DNA of 64,000 bases from positions 1,736,001-1,800,000 of the forward strand of contig NZ_JAFBBW010000001.1 in assembly GCF_016907355.1 (NCBI RefSeq), read 5' to 3'. This DNA is from Agromyces aurantiacus (lineage in GTDB: Bacteria; Actinomycetota; Actinomycetes; Actinomycetales; Microbacteriaceae). The position numbers were made by a program, and so were the translations under genes. The notes under the pieces were generated by a model. It searched no databases and was not told the DNA's origin. It worked only from the letters and a program-made list of their open reading frames with translations. Shown here piece by piece: positions 54,233-61,222 of this stretch (the stretch's first letter is position 1; every line of letters begins with the position of its first letter).

Positions 54233-54694
54233 GTGAATCGGCGGCCCGGACCGGGCCCTGACGGGGCGGTCGAGCGGCCCGGAGACGCGCCCCCCGCCGG
54301 CGGCCTGCGCGCGGCGCTCGTGACCGTGACCGCCCTGCTCTTCGCCGAGGCGGGGGCGCTCATCGCCGTGCTCGTGTGGCTGGTCGTCGACCTGCTCGTG
54401 ATGCGTCCGTCCTCGTTCGCGACGGCGATCGCGCTCATCGTCCTCGTCGCGATCGGCGCCGCGTGGGTCACGGCGGTCGCCGTGGCATCCGTGCGACGGG
54501 CGCCGTGGTCGCGCGCCGCGGCGATCGTGTGGCAGGTGCTGCAGCTGTCGGTGGCCGTGGGCGCGTTCCAGGGCCTGTTCGCCCGCCCCGACCTCGGGTG
54601 GGCGCTGCTCGTCCCGGCGGTGACCGTCATCGGCCTGCTGCTCTGGCCGCCGGTCCGCGAGGCGTTCTCGCGCCCCGAGGACCGGGCGGCCTGA
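54233..54694 (+). CDS. Hypothetical membrane protein (Rv3217c-like position)
   Basis: A 153-residue protein with four hydrophobic helices (LVTVTALLFAEAGALIAVLV; AIALIVLVAIGAAWVTAVAV; WQVLQLSVAVGAFQGLFA; ALLVPAVTVIGLLLW). The N-terminus is polar and proline-rich. GGGAGAT lies just before the GTG start. Small four-helix membrane proteins of this kind sit near whiB1 in actinobacteria; the function is unknown. It is convergent with bcp, 7 nt apart. Confidence 0.78.
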   Translation: MNRRPGPGPDGAVERPGDAPPAGGLRAALVTVTALLFAEAGALIAVLVWLVVDLLVMRPSSFATAIALIVLVAIGAAWVTAVAVASVRRAPWSRAAAIVWQVLQLSVAVGAFQGLFARPDLGWALLVPAVTVIGLLLWPPVREAFSRPEDRAA

Positions 54695-54701
54695 CCGGCG
54701 G

Positions 54702-55175
54702 CTATGCCAGCCCGAGCTCCTTGCGGATGCGCGCGACGTGGCCCGTCGCCTTGACGTTGTACATGGGCGTCGCGATGCGCCCCTCCTCGTCGATGACGAA
54801 GGTCGAGCGGATGGCGCCGGTCACGGTCTTGCCGTAGAGCTGCTTCTCGCCCCACGCGCCGTAGGCCTGCTGCACCGCGAGGTCGGTGTCGGAGAGCAGC
54901 GGGAAGTTCAGGCCGTCGCGCTCCGCGAACGTCTTGAGCGTCGCCACGTCGTCCTTCGAGACCCCGACGACGCGCACGCCGGCGGCCGCGAAGGAGTTGA
55001 GGTTGTCCCGGAAGTCGCACGCCTCGGTGGTGCAGCCGGGGGTCATGGCCGCGGGGTAGAAGTACAGCACCACCTTCTGTCCGCGCAGCGAGGACAGCGT
55101 CACGGGCGTGCCGTCCTGGTCGGGGAGGGTGAAGTCGGGGGCGAGGTCGCCGGCGGCGAGTCGAGCGTCGGTCAT
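54702..55175 (-). CDS. bcp: Thiol peroxidase, Bcp/PrxQ family
   Basis: A 157-residue atypical 2-Cys peroxiredoxin that reduces hydroperoxides with thioredoxin. The peroxidatic C48 and resolving C53 lie in TPGCTTEACDF. VVGVSKDDVATLKTFAERDG and the arginine in IRSTFVIDEEG complete the active site. A TACGAT -10 box (55187-55182) ends 6 nt before the ATG (leaderless), although the gene also follows rsgA by 23 nt on the same strand. Confidence 0.95.
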   Translation of the reverse strand: MTDARLAAGDLAPDFTLPDQDGTPVTLSSLRGQKVVLYFYPAAMTPGCTTEACDFRDNLNSFAAAGVRVVGVSKDDVATLKTFAERDGLNFPLLSDTDLAVQQAYGAWGEKQLYGKTVTGAIRSTFVIDEEGRIATPMYNVKATGHVARIRKELGLA

Positions 55176-55198
55176 GCCTCGATCGTAGACCGCGCCGG

Positions 55199-56236
55199 TC
55201 AGGCGAACGTCGCGAGCAGGCGCTGCAGCGAGTCCAGCCGCACCCGGCCCGCCTCGCCGAGCTCGCCGGCCTCGACCGCCTCGATGATGGCGCAGTCCGG
55301 GGAGTCGGGCAGGTGGGTGCATCCGCGCGGGCAGTCCTCGGCGACCGCGGCGAGGTCGGCGAACGCGCCGAGGATGTTGGCCGGATCGACGTGCCCGAGC
55401 CCGAACGACCGCACGCCGGGCGTGTCGATGACCCATCCCGTGCGATCGCCGTCGCGGAGCCGGAGCGACACCGTCGAGGACGAAGTGTGCCGACCCCGGC
55501 CGGTGACCACGTTGACGTGCCCGGTGGCGCGGTTGGCGTCGGGGACGAGCGCGTTCACGAGCGTCGACTTGCCGACACCGGAATGGCCGACGAAGACCGT
55601 CCGGTGGCCGACGAGCCGGTCGGTGATCTCGGCCAGCGGCATGTCGTCGGCACGGCTGAGGATGACGGGCAGCTCGAGCCCCGCGAAGTTGGCGAGGAAG
55701 GGACCGGGGTCGGCCAGGTCGGTCTTGGTCACGCACACGATCGGCGCGATGCCGGCGTCGTACGCCGCGACCAGGTACCGGTCGACCAGGCGCACGCGAG
55801 GCTCGGGATTGGCCGCCGCGATGACGATGAGCATCTGGTCGGCGTTGGCGACGATGACGCGCTCGACCGCGTCGGTGTCGTCGGCGCTGCGGCGGAGCAG
55901 CGTGGTGCGCTCCTGGACGCGGACGATGCGCGCGAGCGTGCCCTCCTCGCCGGAGGTGTCGCCGACGAGGTCGACCCGGTCGCCGGTCACGACGGACTTC
56001 CGGCGCAGCTCGCTCGCGCGCGCCGCCGTGATCTCCCGCTCGTCGGGCCCGCCCTCGTCGACGAGCACGGCGTACCGGCCGCGGTCGACGCCGAGCACGA
56101 CGCCGGTCAGGGCGTCGGCGTGCTCGGGACGCACCTTCGTGCGGGGACGGCTGCCGCGTCGGTTGGGGCGAATGCGGACGTCGGACTCGTCGTACTCGGG
56201 CTCGTCCTCGTCGTCCTCCGTCTCCCACCAGCTCAT
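55199..56236 (-). CDS. rsgA: Small ribosomal subunit biogenesis GTPase RsgA
   Basis: A 345-residue circularly permuted GTPase: an N-terminal OB fold (about 50-115), G4 NKTD-type VTKTD, then G1 GHSGVGKST and G3 DTPGVRSFGL, and a C-terminal zinc motif CPRGCTHLPDSPDC. It checks maturation of the 30S decoding centre. The acidic N-terminus (ETEDDEDEPEYDESD) is normal in actinobacteria. The ATG overlaps the aroA stop as ATGA, the conserved aroA-rsgA pairing (Rv3227-Rv3228). Confidence 0.95.
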   Translation of the reverse strand: MSWWETEDDEDEPEYDESDVRIRPNRRGSRPRTKVRPEHADALTGVVLGVDRGRYAVLVDEGGPDEREITAARASELRRKSVVTGDRVDLVGDTSGEEGTLARIVRVQERTTLLRRSADDTDAVERVIVANADQMLIVIAAANPEPRVRLVDRYLVAAYDAGIAPIVCVTKTDLADPGPFLANFAGLELPVILSRADDMPLAEITDRLVGHRTVFVGHSGVGKSTLVNALVPDANRATGHVNVVTGRGRHTSSSTVSLRLRDGDRTGWVIDTPGVRSFGLGHVDPANILGAFADLAAVAEDCPRGCTHLPDSPDCAIIEAVEAGELGEAGRVRLDSLQRLLATFA

Positions 56237-57603
56237 CCGAGCATCTGCTCCCAGAGCTCGGTGAACTGCGGCAGGGTCTTCGAGGTCGAGCCGACGTCGT
56301 CGACCACGACCCCGTCGACCGCGAGTCCGACGATCGCGCCGGACGTGGCCATGCGGTGATCGGCATACGCCTTCCACTCGCCGCCGTGCAACGGAGCGGG
56401 CTCGATGCGCAGGCCGTCCTCGAGCTCGGTCACGCGGCCGCCGAGGCCGTTGAGCTCCGCGGCGAGCGCGGCGAGGCGGTCGGTCTCGTGATGGCGGATG
56501 TGCCCGATGCCCGTGAACTCGCTCGGCCCGTCGGCGAACGCCGCGAGCGCGACGAGGTTCGGCACGAGCTCGCCCGCCTCCGAGAGATCCAGGTCGACCC
56601 CGCGGATGCCGCGGCTCCCGTCGGCCTCCAGCTCGGGCGCGTGCACCGTGAGGCGGTCGCCCTCGCGTTCGACGCGCGCCCCGAAGCGGGGAAGGAGCTC
56701 GGCCAGCCGGGCGCCGACCTGCGTGGTCTCGTCGGGCCATCCGGAGATCGTCACCGAGCCGCCGGCGACGAGCGCCGCGACGAGGAAGGGCGCCGCGTTC
56801 GAGAGGTCGGGCTCGATGTCGACGTCTCGCGCCGCGATGGGGCCCGGCGCGACGCGCCAGCGCCCGACGGCCGGCTGCTCGACCGCGACGCCACGACGCG
56901 CGAGCGTGTCGATGGTCATCTCGATGTGCGGCAGGCTCGGCAGTCGCTCGCCCGTGTGCGAGAGGTCGAGCCCGCGTTCGAAGCGCGGCGCCGAGAGCAG
57001 CAGGCCCGACACGAACTGGCTCGACGCCGAGGCGTCGATCGCGAGCTCGCCGCCCTCGACCCGCCCGAAGCCGTGCACCGTGAAGGGCAGCGTGCCGCGG
57101 CCGTCGTCATCGAGGTCGACCCCGATGCCGCGCAGGCCGTCGATGACGCCGCGCATGGGCCGGCGGTAGGCGGCCTCGTCGCCGTCGAACGTGGTCGGTC
57201 CGAGCGCCAGCGCGGCGACCGGCGGGAGGAAGCGCATCACGGTCCCGGCGAGGCCGCAGTCGATCGTCGTGGAGCCGAGCAGTTCGTCGGCCGGCGTCAC
57301 GCGGAGGTCGTCGCCGAACCCGCCGTCGCCGGGGATCCGCTCGAAGCCCGTGCCGAGCTGCCGCAGGCCCTCGACCATGAGCTCGCTGTCGCGCGACCAC
57401 AGCGGCGCGCGCAGCACCGACGGGCCGTCGGCCAGCGCGGCGAGCACGAGCTCGCGGTTCGTCAGCGACTTCGAGCCCGGCAGTGCGAGACGCGCCGCGA
57501 GGGGCGCGCGGGCGAGGGGCGCGCGCCATCCGCCGTCGCCCTCCACGGGGCGCTGGTCGCCGTACGGATCGAACTCCGGCGCGGAATACCTCGAGATCTG
57601 CAT
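56233..57603 (-). CDS. aroA: 3-phosphoshikimate 1-carboxyvinyltransferase (EPSP synthase)
   Basis: A 456-residue enzyme of the shikimate pathway, transferring enolpyruvate from PEP to shikimate 3-phosphate. [19 protein letters not shown] near residue 42 and the catalytic acidic regions ([31 protein letters not shown]) are intact. The PEP/glyphosate loop reads GLAGTVMRF in place of the GNAGTAMR of class I enzymes, normal for actinobacterial AroA. It is divergent from sigR and coupled to rsgA. A TACTGT box upstream is a possible leaderless -10. Confidence 0.95.
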   Translation of the reverse strand: MQISRYSAPEFDPYGDQRPVEGDGGWRAPLARAPLAARLALPGSKSLTNRELVLAALADGPSVLRAPLWSRDSELMVEGLRQLGTGFERIPGDGGFGDDLRVTPADELLGSTTIDCGLAGTVMRFLPPVAALALGPTTFDGDEAAYRRPMRGVIDGLRGIGVDLDDDGRGTLPFTVHGFGRVEGGELAIDASASSQFVSGLLLSAPRFERGLDLSHTGERLPSLPHIEMTIDTLARRGVAVEQPAVGRWRVAPGPIAARDVDIEPDLSNAAPFLVAALVAGGSVTISGWPDETTQVGARLAELLPRFGARVEREGDRLTVHAPELEADGSRGIRGVDLDLSEAGELVPNLVALAAFADGPSEFTGIGHIRHHETDRLAALAAELNGLGGRVTELEDGLRIEPAPLHGGEWKAYADHRMATSGAIVGLAVDGVVVDDVGSTSKTLPQFTELWEQMLG

Positions 57604-57633
57604 CGGTTACCAACAGTAGCGTCCGGCGAACGT

Positions 57634-57659
57634 GGAAGGAGATGGTGCGCGTGTCCGTT
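57634..57659 (+). promoter_or_regulatory. Candidate sigma-R-dependent autoregulatory promoter
   Basis: GGAAG (57634-57638) and GTT (57657-57659) are separated by exactly 18 nt, close to the sigma-R consensus GGAAT-N18/19-GTT known from Streptomyces. It lies upstream of sigR, so positive autoregulation under thiol stress is likely. A separate -10 TAGGAT at 57700-57705 could serve a housekeeping leaderless transcript starting near 57714. Confidence 0.55.
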
Positions 57660-57713
57660 GCGGTGCTCGAACCCCCGGCTCTCACGCAGGCCGACGATCT
57701 AGGATGGCCCGTG

Positions 57714-58361
57714 ATGACCGGCGATGAGACTGCGACCCCGGCCGAGGCGACTCGGTCCGACGACGAGACGCGCGACCTGGGTGCGCTGTTCGAGGAGCAG
57801 GCGCTGCCGTTCATCGACCAGCTGTACGGCGCGGCCCTCCGGATGACGAAGAATCCCGCCGACGCGCAGGACCTCGTGCAGGAGACGTTCGTCAAGGCCT
57901 ACGCGGCGTTCGGCTCGTTCACGCAGGGCACGAACCTCAAGGCGTGGCTCTACCGAATCCTCACCAACACCTTCATCAACACCTACCGCAAGAAGCAGCG
58001 GGAGCCCTACCAGGGCACGATCGACGACCTGGAGGACTGGCAGCTCGGCGGCGCCGAGTCCACCACGGCGACCTCCAGCCGCTCGGCCGAGGCCGAGGCG
58101 ATCGACCACCTGCCCGACTCGGCGGTCAAGGAGGCGCTGCAGGCGCTGCCCGAGGACTTCCGCCTCGCCGTGTACTTCGCCGACGTCGAGGGATTCTCCT
58201 ACCAGGAGATCGCCGACATGATGAACACCCCCATCGGGACCGTGATGAGCCGCCTGCACCGTGGCCGGCGACTGCTGCGCGAGTCCCTCGCCGACTACGC
58301 CCGCGAGCGCGGCTTCGCCGCAGCGCAGCCGGCAGCCCGATCGACCAGGAGCACGAAATGA
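57714..58361 (+). CDS. sigR: ECF sigma factor SigR/SigH (thiol-oxidative stress)
   Basis: A 215-residue group 4 sigma factor. Region 2 contains [20 protein letters not shown] and [13 protein letters not shown]; region 4 contains [20 protein letters not shown] and [20 protein letters not shown]. This matches SigR of Streptomyces and SigH of mycobacteria. ATG 57714 is 8 nt after TAGGAT; an in-frame ATG at 57642 would give a longer isoform, of interest because Streptomyces makes an unstable longer sigma-R. The stop overlaps rsrA as ATGA. Confidence 0.94.
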   Translation: MTGDETATPAEATRSDDETRDLGALFEEQALPFIDQLYGAALRMTKNPADAQDLVQETFVKAYAAFGSFTQGTNLKAWLYRILTNTFINTYRKKQREPYQGTIDDLEDWQLGGAESTTATSSRSAEAEAIDHLPDSAVKEALQALPEDFRLAVYFADVEGFSYQEIADMMNTPIGTVMSRLHRGRRLLRESLADYARERGFAAAQPAARSTRSTK

Positions 58362-58615
58362 CCGACTGCGGCTGCGAGAAGGCCAAGGCCGAACTCGAGG
58401 AGTACCTGCACAACGAGCTGTGCCGAGAGGATGCCGCCGACATCCGCGAGCACATGGACCACTGCGACGACTGCCGCGCCGAGATGCGGGTCGGTGTCGC
58501 GATCACGGAGGTCGTGCAGCGGGCCTGCCGGGAGAGCGCGCCCGAGGAACTGCGCGCCATCGTGCTCACGCGGATCCGAACCATCCAGTCGGGCCACGGC
58601 GCACTCGTCGACTGA
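58358..58615 (+). CDS. rsrA: Redox-sensing zinc anti-sigma factor RsrA/RshA
   Basis: An 85-residue ZAS-type anti-sigma factor. The zinc motif is H32-x3-C36-x2-C39 (EHMDHCDDC), with C4, C6 and C22 nearby as additional ligand or redox partners. Disulfide stress releases zinc and frees SigR. It is translationally coupled to sigR by ATGA, the conserved arrangement. Confidence 0.94.
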   Translation: MTDCGCEKAKAELEEYLHNELCREDAADIREHMDHCDDCRAEMRVGVAITEVVQRACRESAPEELRAIVLTRIRTIQSGHGALVD

Positions 58616-58700
58616 CCCGTCCGCGGCCCCGCCGGGCCTTTCGAGTTCCGAACTTTCGATTGACGCGGGCGGCGTCCCCCGCCTCGTAGCGTCGAGCACG

Positions 58701-61073
58701 ATGAACACGAATGCCGCCACCAGACGGAGCACCGGGCGCGTCCCGGCCTGGCTCCGCGTCCTGATCCCCACCGTCCTGATCCTCGTCTGGTTCGCCCTGT
58801 TCGGCGCGGGCGGGGCGGCGTTCGGCACGCTCTCCGACGTGCAGCAGAACGACCAGGCCTCCTTCCTGCCGGCCTCGGCCGAGGCCACCGAGGTGAACGA
58901 GCTGCAGGAGGGCTTCCGCGACACCGACGCCGTGCCCGCGATCGTCATCGTCGCCACCGACGACGGCACCGACCTGACGGCCGCGCAGCTCGACGACGTC
59001 GAGGCGCTCCGCGCCGACCTGCTCGGGCTCGACGGCGTGATCGCCGACGAGAGCTCTCCCGTCATCCCCTCCGACGACGGCGAGGCGGCGCAGTTCGTCG
59101 CGTCGATCGCGCCCGGCGACGGCGAGGAGTCCGGCGCCGGCGCGACGGTCGAGGCGATGCGCGCCGCGATCGAGGAGAATCCGATCGAGGGCACGACGGC
59201 GGCCGTCACCGGACCCGCCGGGTTCACCGCCGACCTCACCGAGGCGTTCGCGGGTATCGACGGGCTCCTGCTCCTGGTGGCCCTCGCGGCCGTGCTCGTG
59301 ATCCTCATCGTCGTGTACCGGTCGCCGCTGCTGCCGATCATCGTGCTGTTCACGAGCCTGACCGCGCTGACCGCCTCGGTGTTCACCGTCGTGCAGCTCG
59401 CCAAGGCCGGCCTGCTGCTCCTCTCGGGCCAGACGCAGGGGATCCTGTTCATCCTGGTCATCGGCGCCGCCACCGACTACGCCCTGCTCTACATCGCGCG
59501 CTACCGCGAGGCGCTGACCCAGCACGAGCGCAAGTGGGATGCCACCTGGGCCGCGCTCAAGGGCTCGTGGGAGCCGATCGCCGCCTCGGCGGGCACGGTC
59601 ATCGTGGGCCTGCTGATCCTGCTCGCGAGCGAGCTGAACTCGAACAAGATCCTCGGACCGGTCGCGGCAATCGGCATCGTGTTCGCGCTCCTCGCGGCGC
59701 TCACCCTCCTGCCGGCGCTGCTGCTCTGGGCCGGGCGGGTCGCGTTCTGGCCGCGCCGGCCGGCACGCCCCGCGGCCGCGCCCGCGGTCGCCGCGGACGA
59801 CGCCGCGCCGGGTGCCGAGCACGGCCGGCACGCCACCGTCGTCGACCCGTCGACCACGGGCGAGCGCGGCCTCTGGGGCGCCATCGGCCGACTCGTCGGT
59901 CGCCGTCCGCGCGTCGTCTGGATCCTCTCGACCCTGCTGCTGGGCGTCATGGCGTTCGGGCTCGTCCGGCTCGACGCCGACGGCGTGCCGGCGAGCGAGT
60001 TCGTGCTGGGCGAGTCGCAGGCGCGTGACGGTCAGGCCCTCGTGAGCGAGCACTTCCCGGGCGGATCGGGCACGCCGGCCGTGATCATCGGCCCGGAGGG
60101 CGAGCTGCAGGCCATGGCGGACGTCGCCCTCGCGACGCCCGGCGTGGACTCGGTCGCCGTGCTCTCGGCGGACTCGCCGGCCGGCAGCGCACCGGTCACC
60201 GAGGACGGCATCCAGGCGTTCGGCCCTCCCGGGACCCCCGCGCCGGAGCCGACCGTCGTCGACGGCGCGGTGCTCCTGCAGGCGACCCTCGACGATCCGT
60301 CCGATTCGGCGGAGGCCGAGGCCACGGTCGTCGACCTGCGCGAGCGGCTCGACGAGGTCGGCGAGGAGGTGCTCGTCGGCGGTCCGACCGCGGTCGCGCT
60401 CGACACGAACGAGGCCGCGGTCGCCGACCAGCGGCTGATCATCCCGCTGGTGCTGCTCGCGATCCTCGTCATCCTGATGCTGCTCCTGCGCGCGATCGTG
60501 GCGCCGATCCTGCTCATCGCGAGCGTGGTGCTCTCGTTCGCCGCCGCCCTCGGCGTCTCGGCCCTCGTCTTCGAGTTCGTCTTCGGGTTCCCCGGAGCGG
60601 ACCCCTCGGTGCCGCTCTTCGGGTTCGTGTTCCTCGTCGCACTCGGCGTTGACTACAACATCTTCTTGATGACGCGCGTGCGGGAGGAGTCCGCCGCGCA
60701 CGGCACGCGCGAGGGCATCCTGCGCGGCCTCCGGCTCACGGGCGGCGTGATCACCTCGGCGGGCCTCGTGCTCGCGGCCACGTTCGCGGCGCTGGGCGTG
60801 CTGCCGATCCTGTTCCTCGCGCAGATCTCCTTCATCGTCGCGTTCGGCGTGCTGCTCGACACGTTCCTCGTCCGGACCCTGCTGGTCCCGGCCGCCGCGT
60901 ACGACATCGGCCGCGCCATCTGGTGGCCGAGCCGGCTCGCCCGCCAGGAGCGCGAGCACGGTGCGCACGCCGCGGCCGCGTCGGCCGACGCGCCCTCGCA
61001 GGGCGACGGACCCGGCGCCGGCGACGATGAGGCCGAGCCCTCCGAGGACCGGGAGCCGGTGACCACCGGCTGA
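58701..61073 (+). CDS. MMPL/RND-family transporter
   Basis: A 790-residue protein with duplicated halves, each with one helix, an extracytoplasmic domain and five further helices (first half to about residue 360; second from about 400). ATDYALLYIARYREAL and its repeat GVDYNIFLMTRVREES carry the Asp/Tyr pairs (DY) that move protons in MmpL proteins. The C-terminal 55 residues are acidic and disordered. The family exports lipids or hydrophobic compounds in actinobacteria; the substrate is unknown. TAGCGT (58687-58692) ends 8 nt before the ATG. A strong hairpin follows. Confidence 0.92.
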   Translation: MNTNAATRRSTGRVPAWLRVLIPTVLILVWFALFGAGGAAFGTLSDVQQNDQASFLPASAEATEVNELQEGFRDTDAVPAIVIVATDDGTDLTAAQLDDVEALRADLLGLDGVIADESSPVIPSDDGEAAQFVASIAPGDGEESGAGATVEAMRAAIEENPIEGTTAAVTGPAGFTADLTEAFAGIDGLLLLVALAAVLVILIVVYRSPLLPIIVLFTSLTALTASVFTVVQLAKAGLLLLSGQTQGILFILVIGAATDYALLYIARYREALTQHERKWDATWAALKGSWEPIAASAGTVIVGLLILLASELNSNKILGPVAAIGIVFALLAALTLLPALLLWAGRVAFWPRRPARPAAAPAVAADDAAPGAEHGRHATVVDPSTTGERGLWGAIGRLVGRRPRVVWILSTLLLGVMAFGLVRLDADGVPASEFVLGESQARDGQALVSEHFPGGSGTPAVIIGPEGELQAMADVALATPGVDSVAVLSADSPAGSAPVTEDGIQAFGPPGTPAPEPTVVDGAVLLQATLDDPSDSAEAEATVVDLRERLDEVGEEVLVGGPTAVALDTNEAAVADQRLIIPLVLLAILVILMLLLRAIVAPILLIASVVLSFAAALGVSALVFEFVFGFPGADPSVPLFGFVFLVALGVDYNIFLMTRVREESAAHGTREGILRGLRLTGGVITSAGLVLAATFAALGVLPILFLAQISFIVAFGVLLDTFLVRTLLVPAAAYDIGRAIWWPSRLARQEREHGAHAAAASADAPSQGDGPGAGDDEAEPSEDREPVTTG

Positions 61074-61152
61074 GACCGGCCGGGCGCGGCGGAGCCCACG
61101 GCCGCGCCCGGTCCCGCACCCGGCCCTCTCGGGCCCGGGAGCGTGGGAAACG

Positions 61153-61192
61153 CGACGAGCGGATGCCCCGTGGGGGAGGCATCCGCTCGTCG
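61153..61192. terminator. Bidirectional hairpin between the MMPL gene and kgd
   Basis: CGACGAGCGGATGCC (61153-61167) pairs perfectly with GGCATCCGCTCGTCG (61178-61192) around a 10-nt loop. It separates two convergent genes. Its left arm shares GACGAGCGGATGCC with sequence at 17195-17208 in the ahcY terminator region. Confidence 0.75.
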
Positions 61193-61222
61193 TCTGCTGC
61201 GCCGCGCGATGCGGCGCTGGGG

